DNA of 51,008 nt from Vicinamibacterales bacterium. GTDB lineage: Bacteria; Acidobacteriota; Vicinamibacteria; Vicinamibacterales; JAKQTR01. The position numbers and the translations under genes were made by a program. This document shows, one piece after another, positions 16,815 through 25,091 of this stretch (positions within the stretch are counted from its first letter, which is position 1; each line of letters starts with the position of its first letter). The notes under the pieces are model-generated. The model had not been told where the DNA came from, searched no databases, and saw only the letters and a program-made list of their open reading frames with translations. The stretch is taken from the NCBI GenBank assembly GCA_025456345.1, contig JALOKU010000014.1:1-51008 (forward strand). The letters run 5' to 3'.

Positions 16815-18034
16815 GCGCCCCGCGCCCGGCCGTCCACCAGGTGCTGGCCACCCTGGGCTACGGCGACGCCATCGGCCACGAGGTGCTGGGGATCCAGCGC
16901 GTCCTGCGCGGCGCCGGCTACGAATCGGACATCTTCGTCGAAACCGCCGACCCTCGGCTGGAAGACCTGACGCGCGACTTCCGCGAGCTGGTCGAGGCGT
17001 CCCACCGCGACAACATCCTGTTCCACCACTTCTCCATCGGGTCGAAAGCCTCGCGCGTCGCCTACGCGCTGCCGGACCGGATGGTGCTCGTCTACCACAA
17101 CATCACGCCGCCCGAGTACTTCGTCGACGTGCACCGCCTCCTGGTGCGCCTCTGCTACCACGGCCGGCGCGAACTGGCCGCGTACATCGGCAGGTGCGAC
17201 CTCGCGCTCGGCGACTCGGAGTTCAACCGCCAGGAACTGGAGGACCTCGGGTTCCCGGCGACGGGCGTCCTTCCCGTCGTGCCGGGCTTTGCGCACCTCG
17301 ACGGGCCTCCCAACGACCTGGTGGCCCGCCAGTTCGACGACGAGTGGACCAACCTGCTGTTTGTGGGCCGGGTGATCCCGAACAAGCGGATCGAGAACGT
17401 GATCCGGGCCTTCGCGGCCTACAAGTCCCGTTACAACCATCGATCGCGCCTGCTCATCGTGGGGTCCTACGGCGGCTTCGAGCGCTACCTCACGATGCTG
17501 CAGCAGCTGGCGGCGCGGCTGGGGCTCCAGGACGTGCACTTCACAGGCCACGTCTCGAACGAGGAGCTGACGGCGTACTACGACGTCGCCGATCTGTTCC
17601 TGTGCGCCAGCGAGCACGAGGGATTCTGCGTGCCGCTTGTCGAGGCCTTCTACAAACGCATCCCCGTGCTGGCCCTGGCGCGCACGGCGGTGCCTGCGAC
17701 GATGGACGGCGCGGGCGTGCTGTACGACGAGCCCGACCCGGCCGGCGTGGCCACGCTGGTCGACGCTGTGGTCGGCGACGAGGCCTTGCAGGAGCGCATC
17801 CTCACCGGCCAGGATGCGGCCCTCGATCGCCTGAGACGCCGCGACTTCGGCGGGACGCTGCTCCGCTACGTCGAGCAGGCGCGTGCCGCGGCGCGACAGC
17901 CGGATCACCGCGTGGCGTGGGACTTCTGGCAGCAGTTCGACACAACCGATCGGATCGAGGCGCAGCGGCTCTTCCGCCCGTCCCTCTACAAGGCCCTGCC
18001 GACAGCCGCGCGGGCCAGCGGCATCACCGGGTAG
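16811..18034 (+). CDS. Glycosyltransferase, GT-B fold (paralogue B)
   Basis: A 407-aa glycosyltransferase closest in this window to the following gene. Shared blocks are YHNITP, RRELA, LGDSE[FY]NR[QR]ELE[DE]LGF, and in the donor domain NKxIExVI and SEHEGFCVPLVEA (ExxxxxxxE). The frame is open for 64 codons upstream, but GTG 16811 has GGAGG at 16801-16805 and overlaps the previous stop by 4 bp (GTGA), so it is preferred. The ending QLFRPSLYKALPTAARASGITG is typical of family 4-like enzymes. It probably adds one sugar to a lipid-linked glycan in the cytoplasm. Confidence 0.87.
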   Translation: MSAPRPAVHQVLATLGYGDAIGHEVLGIQRVLRGAGYESDIFVETADPRLEDLTRDFRELVEASHRDNILFHHFSIGSKASRVAYALPDRMVLVYHNITPPEYFVDVHRLLVRLCYHGRRELAAYIGRCDLALGDSEFNRQELEDLGFPATGVLPVVPGFAHLDGPPNDLVARQFDDEWTNLLFVGRVIPNKRIENVIRAFAAYKSRYNHRSRLLIVGSYGGFERYLTMLQQLAARLGLQDVHFTGHVSNEELTAYYDVADLFLCASEHEGFCVPLVEAFYKRIPVLALARTAVPATMDGAGVLYDEPDPAGVATLVDAVVGDEALQERILTGQDAALDRLRRRDFGGTLLRYVEQARAAARQPDHRVAWDFWQQFDTTDRIEAQRLFRPSLYKALPTAARASGITG

Positions 18035-18049
18035 CGCGCGAGCCCTGAC

Positions 18050-19114
18050 ATGGTCGTCAACCAGTGGGTGCCGGCGGCGCATCGGGGAGACGCCATTGGC
18101 GACAGCGCCCGGGCCGTGCGCGACCTGCTGCGCGCGCAGGGCCACCAGGCCGACATCTTCGCGATGGCGATCGACGACAACATGCGCGGCGAGGCGCGGC
18201 CGTTCGCCGACCCGGCGGCGGCGGCAGGCGAGGTCACCATCCTGCACTTCGCGATCCCGTCGCCGATGACCGAGGCGTTCGCCCGGCTGCCGGGGGGCCG
18301 GGTGCTCCAGTACCACAACATCACGCCCGCGCGCTTCTACGCGCCGTACGACCCGGACATCTTCCGGCTGGCCACGATGGGCCGGCGCGAGCTCGCCTCG
18401 CTTGTCGGCCGCACGGACCTGGCGCTCGGGGATTCCGAGTACAACCGGCGGGAACTCGAGGAACTCGGCTTCGCCAGGACCGCGGTCTTCCCCGTCGCCG
18501 TCGACGTCGGCCGCATCGTCGACGCCCCGCGCACGCCGGCGCTCGAGACGTGGCTCAACGACGGCCTGACGAACTTCCTGTTCGTCGGCCGCATGGTGCC
18601 CAACAAGAAGGTCGAGGACATCATCCGCCTCGCCGAGCATTACAAGCGGTACGTCGACGCCCACTACCGGTTCATCTTCGTGGGACGGGACGACGGGGTG
18701 CCGCGCTATACGAACATGCTGCGCGCCCTGGTCGCGGAGCTCGGGTGGCTGCCCGACCGCTTCCTGTTCACGGGCGCGGTCCCGGACCGGGAGCTGGCCG
18801 CCTATTACCGGTACTCGAGCGTGTACATCTCGATGAGCGAGCACGAGGGCTTCTGCGTGCCGCTGGTCGAGGCGATGGCGGCCGACCTGCCGGTGCTCGC
18901 CTACTCGTGCACCGCGATCCCGGACACGCTCGGGGGCGCGGGGATGCAGTTCGCGCCGAAGGACTTCGAACACGCCGCCGAGTTGCTCGGGATGCTCGCG
19001 TTCGACGACGGCCTGAGGGCGTCGGTCGTCGCGGGCCAGCGCCGGCGGCTCGCCCATTTCTCGGCCGGCCGCATCGACACCGAGCTGCGCCGGCTTCTGG
19101 AACGGTTCCCATGA
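18050..19114 (+). CDS. Glycosyltransferase, GT-B fold (paralogue B')
   Basis: A 354-aa paralogue of the preceding gene, about 50 residues shorter, mainly in the C-terminus. It shows the QYHNITPARFY, LGDSEYNRRELEELGF, FLFVGRMVPNKKVEDII and SEHEGFCVPLVEAMAADLPVLA blocks. The start ATG 18050 lies 15 bp after the previous stop with only a weak GAG ribosome site. The stop overlaps the next start by 4 bp (ATGA). Tandem duplication followed by divergence is the simplest origin. Donor and acceptor are unknown. Confidence 0.88.
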   Translation: MVVNQWVPAAHRGDAIGDSARAVRDLLRAQGHQADIFAMAIDDNMRGEARPFADPAAAAGEVTILHFAIPSPMTEAFARLPGGRVLQYHNITPARFYAPYDPDIFRLATMGRRELASLVGRTDLALGDSEYNRRELEELGFARTAVFPVAVDVGRIVDAPRTPALETWLNDGLTNFLFVGRMVPNKKVEDIIRLAEHYKRYVDAHYRFIFVGRDDGVPRYTNMLRALVAELGWLPDRFLFTGAVPDRELAAYYRYSSVYISMSEHEGFCVPLVEAMAADLPVLAYSCTAIPDTLGGAGMQFAPKDFEHAAELLGMLAFDDGLRASVVAGQRRRLAHFSAGRIDTELRRLLERFP

Positions 19115-20382
19115 AAATCGCCTTCGTCATCCAGCGCTACGGATCGGAGATCCTCGGCGGGTCCGAGTACCACTGCCGCCTCATCGCCGAGCGGCTGGCC
19201 GAGCGCCACGACGTCGAGGTCCTGACCACGTGCGCCCGCGACTACATCACCTGGAACAACGACTACCCCGAGGGCACCGACCGCGTCCGGGGGGTGACGG
19301 TGCGCCGGTTCGCGAACGCCCGCGCCCGGGACATCGACGCGTTCAACCGGTACTCCGACTGGATCTTCAACCACGCGCACACCCGGGAGGACGAGCTGCA
19401 GTGGCTCGAGCAGCAGGGCCCGTGGTGCCCGGCACTGGTCGAGTACCTCGAGCGGCACCAGCCGGCGTACGACGCCCTCATCTTCTTCACGTATCTCTAC
19501 GCGCCGACGGTGATCGGGCTGGCGGTGGCGCCGGAGAAGAGCATCCTGGTGCCGACCGCGCACGACGAGCCGGCCATCCACCTCGGGATCTACCGCGAGA
19601 TGTTCGCGCTGCCGGCGGCTATCGCCTACAACACCGAGGTCGAGCGGCAGTTCCTGACGGGCGAGTTCGCGATCCGGGCCGTGGCCGAGGAGACCGTCGG
19701 CTGCGGCGTCGACCTGCCCCAGCAGAGTCACGAGCGGGGCCGCCCCGCGCCGGACGATCCCGCCCCGGCGGCGGAGGGTGACGCGCCGCCTCCCGCCGAG
19801 GCCGCGCGGGGGCGGTGGCCGGCACAGAGCCGCGGCGCGGCGTTCAGGGGGCGGCACAAGATTCACAGCCCCTTCGCGCTGTACGGAGGCCGCATCGAGA
19901 AGGGCAAGGGCTGCGAGGAACTGGTCGAGTACTTCAGCACGTACCACAACGGGGGCGGCGATCTGACGCTGGCGCTGATGGGCGTCAAGCTGATGCCGCT
20001 GCCCGAGGAGCCCTACATCAGGTTCGCCGGGCTGCTGTCCGAACGCGAACGCCTGCAGGCGCTCGAGGCCGCCTCCGTGGTCATCGTGCCGTCTCCCTTC
20101 GAAAGCCTCTCGCTGCTGGCCCTCGAGGCCTTCGCCGTCGGCACGCCTGTCCTGGCCAACGCGCGCTCGGAGGTGCTGGTGGACCACTGCCTGCGGAGCA
20201 ACGCCGGGCTGTTCTACGCCGACCGCGACGAGTTCGTCGAGTGCCTGACGCTGCTCGCGATGGACGACCGGCTCCGCGCGCAGATGGGCCGCAACGGCCG
20301 CGCCTACGTCCGCGAGCACTACCGGTGGGACCTCATCATGGGGAAGTACGAGAAGATGATGGCGGCGGTGAGGGGCAGGTAG
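19111..20382 (+). CDS. Glycosyltransferase, GT-B fold, family 4 type (paralogue A')
   Basis: A 423-aa paralogue of the 15504 gene: MKIAFVIQRYGSEILGGSEYH and VLTTCARDYITWNNDYPEG mirror its N-terminus. The donor domain carries ALYGGRIEKGKGCEELVEYF and ExxxxxxxE in PFESLSLLALEAF. Between the two Rossmann domains (about residues 208-250) it has a Pro/Ala/Arg-rich insert that its paralogue lacks. It ends the plus-strand operon; heptamer element 5 follows 8 bp after the TAG stop. Confidence 0.9.
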   Translation: MKIAFVIQRYGSEILGGSEYHCRLIAERLAERHDVEVLTTCARDYITWNNDYPEGTDRVRGVTVRRFANARARDIDAFNRYSDWIFNHAHTREDELQWLEQQGPWCPALVEYLERHQPAYDALIFFTYLYAPTVIGLAVAPEKSILVPTAHDEPAIHLGIYREMFALPAAIAYNTEVERQFLTGEFAIRAVAEETVGCGVDLPQQSHERGRPAPDDPAPAAEGDAPPPAEAARGRWPAQSRGAAFRGRHKIHSPFALYGGRIEKGKGCEELVEYFSTYHNGGGDLTLALMGVKLMPLPEEPYIRFAGLLSERERLQALEAASVVIVPSPFESLSLLALEAFAVGTPVLANARSEVLVDHCLRSNAGLFYADRDEFVECLTLLAMDDRLRAQMGRNGRAYVREHYRWDLIMGKYEKMMAAVRGR

Positions 20383-20390
20383 ACACCCGT

Positions 20391-20546
20391 CAGAAGCAAG
20401 AAGCCAGAAGAGCCAACTGACGATTGTCAGAAGCAAGAAGCCAGAAGCGGAACTGACGAACGTCAGAAGCAAGAAGAAAGGCGCGTGGAGCCGTACATCC
20501 TTCTTGCTTCTTGCTTCTTGCTTCTTGATTCTTACTTCTGCCTACT
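20391..20546. repeat. Inverted heptamer element 5 (AGAAGCM class), compound
   Basis: The longest and most complex element of the family. The left side has three CAGAAGC/AAGAAGC blocks (20391-20410, 20428-20447, 20464-20479), separated by CTGAC-N4-GTCAG mini-palindromes at 20417-20430 and 20453-20466. The core starts AAAGGCGCG, and the right arm of CTTCTTG units is at 20499-20544. GCCAACTGACGATTGTCAG (20412-20430) is the exact inverse of 9117-9135. The right arm's CTA (20542-20544) is the TAG stop of the response-regulator gene. It sits between two convergent genes, where a bidirectional terminator would be expected. Confidence 0.85.
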
Positions 20547-21960
20547 GATCGGCCTCTCCGGCATCCCCATTCCGTTTCCGCCGAGGGGCAATGTCGTAGC
20601 GCTTGATCATCTCGTTCAGGGTCGTCGGCTTGATGCGCAGCAGCTCGGCCGCCCGCTTCTGGACACCCCCGGCGCTCTCCAGCGTCGACTCGATCAGGCG
20701 CTTCTCGAAGCTGGTCACGACGTCCTTCATCGAGAGGCCGTCGGGCGGCACGGTGATGTGCGGGATCTGGAACGCGGGTGATCGCCGCACCTGGTCCGGG
20801 ATCATGGCCGTGCCGATGCGCGATCCCTGCGTGAGCACGGCGGCGCGCTCGATGACGTTCTCGAGCTCCCGGACATTGCCCGGCCACTCGTACTCCATCA
20901 GCAGGTCGAGCGCGTCCGGCGCGAGTTCGAGGCCCGGCTTGCCGTTCTCCTCGCCGTACTTCTGCAGGAAGTGCTGCACCAGCAGCGGGATGTCGTCCTT
21001 GCGCGCGCGCAGCGGCGGCAGCTGGATCGTGATGACGTGCAGCCGGTAGAACAGGTCCTCGCGGAACAGGCCGTCCTGCATCATCTTCTGCAGGTCGATG
21101 TTGGTCGCGGCAATGATGCGCACGTCGACCTTGATCGTCTCCACGCCGCCCAGGCGCATGAACTCGCGCTCCTGGATGACACGCAGCAGTTTGGGCTGCG
21201 TCTCCAGCGGGACGTTGCCGATCTCGTCGAAGAAGATGCTGCCGCGGTCGGCGATCTCGAAGAGCCCTTTCTTCGGGTAGACCGCGCCCGTGAACGCGCC
21301 CTTCACGTGGCCGAACAGGTTCGACTCGAGGAGGTCCGGCGGCAGGCTGCCCGAGTTCACCGTGACGAAGGACCGCTCGGACCTTGCCGAGTGCGTGTGG
21401 ATGGCCCGCGCGATCAGCTCCTTGCCGGTGCCGCTCTCTCCCTCGATCAGGATCGTCGAGCGGCTCGGCGCCGCCTGGATGATCAGATCGAACACCCGGC
21501 GCATGGACGGGCTCTTGCCGATGATGTTGTCGAAGCGGTGGTAGCGCTCCTGCAGGTTCTGCCGGAGCGAGCGGTTCTCGGTGACCAGCCGCCTCCGTTC
21601 GACGGCGTGCTGCAGGACCAGCAGGACCTCGTCGTTCTTGAACGGCTTGGTGATGTAGTCCAGGGCGCCCCGCTTCATCGCGTCGACGGCGGTGTCGACC
21701 GACGCGTACGCCGTGACCATGACGACGGCCAGGTCGTCGTCGATCTTCTTCAGTTCGTCCAGGACGGCGAGGCCGTCCATGCCCGGCATCATCACGTCGA
21801 CAACGGCGGCGTCGAACGGCATCGAGCGGGCCAGGTCGAGCCCTTCGGCGCCGTGCGACGCGAGCCGCACGTCGTAGCCCTCGGGCGTCAGGAGCGCCTC
21901 GAGGATCTCCCGCATGATCTCTTCGTCGTCGATGACGAGGATGGAGCCGGCTCGCGCCAT
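20542..21960 (-). CDS. NtrC-family sigma54-dependent response regulator
   Basis: 472 aa in the order receiver (1-125), AAA+ (about 145-385), Fis-type HTH (about 425-465). The phosphoacceptor is Asp55 (VVDVMMPG), with acidic pocket ILVIDDEE. The AAA+ domain has Walker A GESGTGKE, the sigma54-contacting GAFTGA loop, and the Walker B region GSIFFDEIGN. The HTH reads KRAAELLRIKPTTLNEMIKRY. It activates RNA polymerase-sigma54 at enhancer sites; targets are unknown. It starts 3 bp after the stop of the histidine-kinase gene, so the two form one operon and a cognate pair. The last codons (GEADQ-stop) run into heptamer element 5. Confidence 0.94.
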   Translation of the reverse strand: MARAGSILVIDDEEIMREILEALLTPEGYDVRLASHGAEGLDLARSMPFDAAVVDVMMPGMDGLAVLDELKKIDDDLAVVMVTAYASVDTAVDAMKRGALDYITKPFKNDEVLLVLQHAVERRRLVTENRSLRQNLQERYHRFDNIIGKSPSMRRVFDLIIQAAPSRSTILIEGESGTGKELIARAIHTHSARSERSFVTVNSGSLPPDLLESNLFGHVKGAFTGAVYPKKGLFEIADRGSIFFDEIGNVPLETQPKLLRVIQEREFMRLGGVETIKVDVRIIAATNIDLQKMMQDGLFREDLFYRLHVITIQLPPLRARKDDIPLLVQHFLQKYGEENGKPGLELAPDALDLLMEYEWPGNVRELENVIERAAVLTQGSRIGTAMIPDQVRRSPAFQIPHITVPPDGLSMKDVVTSFEKRLIESTLESAGGVQKRAAELLRIKPTTLNEMIKRYDIAPRRKRNGDAGEADQ

Positions 21961-21963
21961 GGC

Positions 21964-24897
21964 CTACCCGCGCACGTGGGCGCCGCCCGCCGCGGCCCGC
22001 TGGGCGGCCGGCATCAGGGGCAGGGTGAGCGTGAAGCGCGTGCCTTCACCCGGGCGGCTGTCGCACGCGATGCTCCCGCCGTGCTCGCCGACGATGCCAT
22101 ACGTGATGGAGAGGCCGAGCCCGGTGCCCTGGCCCAGGGCCTTCGTCGTGAAGAACGGGTCGTAGATGCGCGACAGGTGGTCCGCCGGGATGCCGGCGCC
22201 GGTGTCGCCCACCTCGACGGTCGCCCACTCCCCGGCCGCGCGCGTGGTGACCGAGAGCCACCCGCCCCGCGGCATGGCGTCGCGGGCGTTGATGAAGAGA
22301 TTGAGGAACACCTGCTGCAGCTTGTGCTCGGTGCCGAACACCACCGGCGGCGCCGCGCAGAGGTCGCGGCGCACCTGGATGTTCACGGCCCGGAGCTGGT
22401 GCTCGAGCAGCGACAGCACGTCGTTGACGACGGTGTTCACGTCCACCGGGGCCCGCTCGTTCGCCGATTGCCCGCCGCGCGCGAGGGTCAGCAGCCCGTT
22501 CACGATCTTGGCCGCGCGGAAGGTCTGCCGTTCGATCTTCTCCAGCAGCTTCGTCTGCGGGTCCTCCGGGTCGGCCCGGTCGAGCAGCATCTGCGTGTAG
22601 CTCGAGATGCCGGTGAGCGGCGTGTTCACCTCGTGGGCCACGCCGGCCGCCAGCAGCCCGATCGACGCCATCTTGTCGGAGATCTGCAGCTGCTCTTCGA
22701 GGCGCGCGCGGCTGGTGACGTCTTCGAACACGACGATCGACCCTTCGACGCCAAGGTTCGCGCTGCCGTCGCCCTGCAGCGGCACCACGACGACGTCGAC
22801 CAGCCGCCCCGTCTCGGCGTGCCCGTGCGCCAATGTCAGCGGCACGCGGTAGAGCGCCGCGCCGGACGGGCTCTCCCGCCGGGCCGCCTCAATCGCACCG
22901 ACCAGCGACGGGCTCAGCAGGTCGGCCAGGCCGCGCCCGACCGCGTCCCGGCGCGGAATGCCGCTGAGCTGCTCGAGCGCGCGGTTCCAGCGGATCACCC
23001 GGCGGTCGGCGTCGACCACGGTCAGGCCGTTGTCGAGCGACTCGAGGATGTTCTCGTTCGACTGGCGCATGCGTTCGACCTGGTCGGCCTGGGCCTTGAG
23101 CTGCTGGTAGAGCCGCCCGTTCTCGATCGCGCTGGCCACCTGGGCGGCGACCGCCACCAGCAGCGCCATGTCTTCGCTGTTCAGCGGCTCGCCCCGCTCC
23201 TTGCGCCCGAGGGCCAGCACGGCGATGCCCGTCTGCTTGGAGACGCAGGGCACGAGGTAGTGCACGCCCTGGACACGCCAGTACTCCACTTCGTCGCTCC
23301 CCGCGCGGCGCAGCGCGGCCGGATCGTCCAGCGCCACGAGGTGCCCGGTCCGCACGCGCGCGCCGACGCCGGAGTCGAGGGCAAGCAGGGGCGGATCGCC
23401 GACGAACCCCTCGGCCCGGATGGCGCGGTACGCGTTGGCGGACTCATCCGCCACCATCAACGCGATGCGGTCCACGACCAGCGTCTCGGTGATGCGCGTC
23501 ACGAGGCGATCCGCAAGCCGCGGCAGGTCCAGATCGGTGCTCAGGTCGCGCGCGAACCCCACCAGCGCGCGCCGGTAGTCGTAGCGGTCGCGGTAGAACG
23601 CCCGGTCGAGCGCGTTCTGCACGGCGCCCTTGACGGGCCTCGCCAGCAGCACCACCACCAGCGTCGCGAGCACGGCGATGATCGTGTTGCCCGTGCCGCC
23701 CACAAAGACCCAGCCCACCACCCGGAGGAGCACGGCATAGAGGGCGACGATCCCTGCCGCCGCCGCGACGTACACCAGCCCCCGCTTCACGATCACTTCC
23801 ACGTCCATGAGGCGGTAGCGGACAATCGCCGACGCGAACGACAGCGGGATGAGCCCGAGCGGCACCGCGAGCAGCTCCATCTTGGCGGTCGGCGTCACCC
23901 CGAGGGCGAACGGAACGGCGTAGCCGACGGCGAACGGCGCGCCGCCGAGCAGCGTGCCCCACACGATCCACCGCAACTGGCGCCGGGCCGTGACCGACCT
24001 CGCGTGCGCCAGGGCGTGCACGAGGACCGCCAGCCCGCCGAGCAGGCAGGCGGCGAGATAGACGGGCTCGATCCGGTCGAGCGCCGCAACCGCGTGGATC
24101 AGGTTCGAGTTGGCGTCGAGCCGCGCCACGGCCATCACGCGCGCGCTGCCCATGACGAGCGCCGGCAGGTACAGCAGCGGAAGCAGGCGCGCGCCGAGCG
24201 GCGTGCGGACCCACGCGTTGGCCCGCTCGGGAAACACCAGCGTGAAGTGCAGCAGCATCGGCGCCAGGGCGAGCAGCGCCACCATGTCGGCCCAGTAGAA
24301 CACCCAGTCGAGCCGATCGAACCTGCCCGAGAACGAGAACGTGAACACGCCGAAGAAGGCGACCGTCAGCCAGAACAGGTGCAAAGACGACTGGTCGCCG
24401 GGCCGTCGCAGGCGGACCCACGCGCCGACCATCAGCGTGAAGATCCCGACCGCCGCGAGAATGAAATACAGGAAGCTGTTGCCCTGCGGGATCGGCGCGA
24501 GCCGGACCTGGACGATCTCGCGCGAGCCCAGGCGCAACAACGTGTAGGTCCGCGACGTCGCCTCGTCGGCGGCGTGCGCCGAGGCCACCACGTCGGCCGG
24601 GCTCTCGACCGGACGGCCGTCGATGGCAAGAAGCACGTCCCCGCGTTGCACCCCGGCCTTCCGGGCAGGCGCCCGGTCGGCCAGTTCGGCCGCAGTGACC
24701 CCGTCCGGCCGCGACACCCAGAGCACGCCGTCCTCGACCTCGTGCCACGTCGCCCGGACGTAGATGTTGGTGAGCCCGAGTCCAAGCAGCGCCAGTACCA
24801 CCGCGAGTGCGGCGAACCACCCGGCCGCGTTGGGCTGCCCGGCCCCCGAGGCGGTTCGTCTCGCTGATTCTGCGGACCGGAACTGGTTGTCGGACAT
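21964..24897 (-). CDS. Membrane histidine kinase with PDZ, multi-TM, GAF and PAS domains
   Basis: 977 aa. Domains in order: a TM helix (about 26-47); an extracytoplasmic PDZ-like domain (about 55-130, with VQRGDVLLAIDGRPVESPADV); a block of about eight TM helices (about 140-420); GAF (about 455-580); PAS (about 615-705, GLTVVDADRRVIRWNRALEQLSG); HisKA with the phospho-His in GVAHEVNTPL near 752; and HATPase_c with NLFINARDAM, GDTGAGIP and GTGLGLSI. NtrB-like HisKA/HATPase sequence suits its NtrC-type partner 3 bp downstream. The PDZ domain could sense unfolded or C-terminal peptides in the periplasm; this is inference. The start ATG 24897 has only a weak ribosome site. Confidence 0.92.
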   Translation of the reverse strand: MSDNQFRSAESARRTASGAGQPNAAGWFAALAVVLALLGLGLTNIYVRATWHEVEDGVLWVSRPDGVTAAELADRAPARKAGVQRGDVLLAIDGRPVESPADVVASAHAADEATSRTYTLLRLGSREIVQVRLAPIPQGNSFLYFILAAVGIFTLMVGAWVRLRRPGDQSSLHLFWLTVAFFGVFTFSFSGRFDRLDWVFYWADMVALLALAPMLLHFTLVFPERANAWVRTPLGARLLPLLYLPALVMGSARVMAVARLDANSNLIHAVAALDRIEPVYLAACLLGGLAVLVHALAHARSVTARRQLRWIVWGTLLGGAPFAVGYAVPFALGVTPTAKMELLAVPLGLIPLSFASAIVRYRLMDVEVIVKRGLVYVAAAAGIVALYAVLLRVVGWVFVGGTGNTIIAVLATLVVVLLARPVKGAVQNALDRAFYRDRYDYRRALVGFARDLSTDLDLPRLADRLVTRITETLVVDRIALMVADESANAYRAIRAEGFVGDPPLLALDSGVGARVRTGHLVALDDPAALRRAGSDEVEYWRVQGVHYLVPCVSKQTGIAVLALGRKERGEPLNSEDMALLVAVAAQVASAIENGRLYQQLKAQADQVERMRQSNENILESLDNGLTVVDADRRVIRWNRALEQLSGIPRRDAVGRGLADLLSPSLVGAIEAARRESPSGAALYRVPLTLAHGHAETGRLVDVVVVPLQGDGSANLGVEGSIVVFEDVTSRARLEEQLQISDKMASIGLLAAGVAHEVNTPLTGISSYTQMLLDRADPEDPQTKLLEKIERQTFRAAKIVNGLLTLARGGQSANERAPVDVNTVVNDVLSLLEHQLRAVNIQVRRDLCAAPPVVFGTEHKLQQVFLNLFINARDAMPRGGWLSVTTRAAGEWATVEVGDTGAGIPADHLSRIYDPFFTTKALGQGTGLGLSITYGIVGEHGGSIACDSRPGEGTRFTLTLPLMPAAQRAAAGGAHVRG

Positions 24898-25091
24898 CGG
24901 GTTAGCGCACTACGGCGTACGAGGAGGATCCAGCAATCGACATACCAGGTCACCAGCCCCGCCGTCTGCCTTCAAATAGTTGTCAAAAAAGTACTTACGC
25001 CACGTCGGTATTATCAGCGCGCCGCAGAATCCATCCGAACGAATGACCCATCCAAACAGATGGATCATCCGCGGCCGTTTACGCCACTGTG
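24898..25091. other. Intergenic region upstream of the kinase with direct repeats
   Basis: 194 bp, more AT-rich than its surroundings. Direct repeats CCATCCGAAC (25031-25040) and CCATCCAAAC (25048-25057) are spaced 17 bp start to start and could be a regulator-binding pair. On the minus strand GATAAT (about 25014) is a possible -10 for the kinase operon, but the -35 is poor. No terminator with a U-tail is evident for the upstream barrel-protein gene. Confidence 0.35.

Noticed and set aside
20391..20546. Possible CRISPR array
   Set aside because: Units are 7 bp with no 25-40 bp repeats, no regular unique spacers and no cas genes nearby; the arms are inverted, unlike a CRISPR.
24985..25010. 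Sigma54-like sequence TGGCGTAAGTACTTTTTT (minus strand) before the kinase operon
   Set aside because: The GG is present but the -12 GC is missing at the required 10-bp distance.
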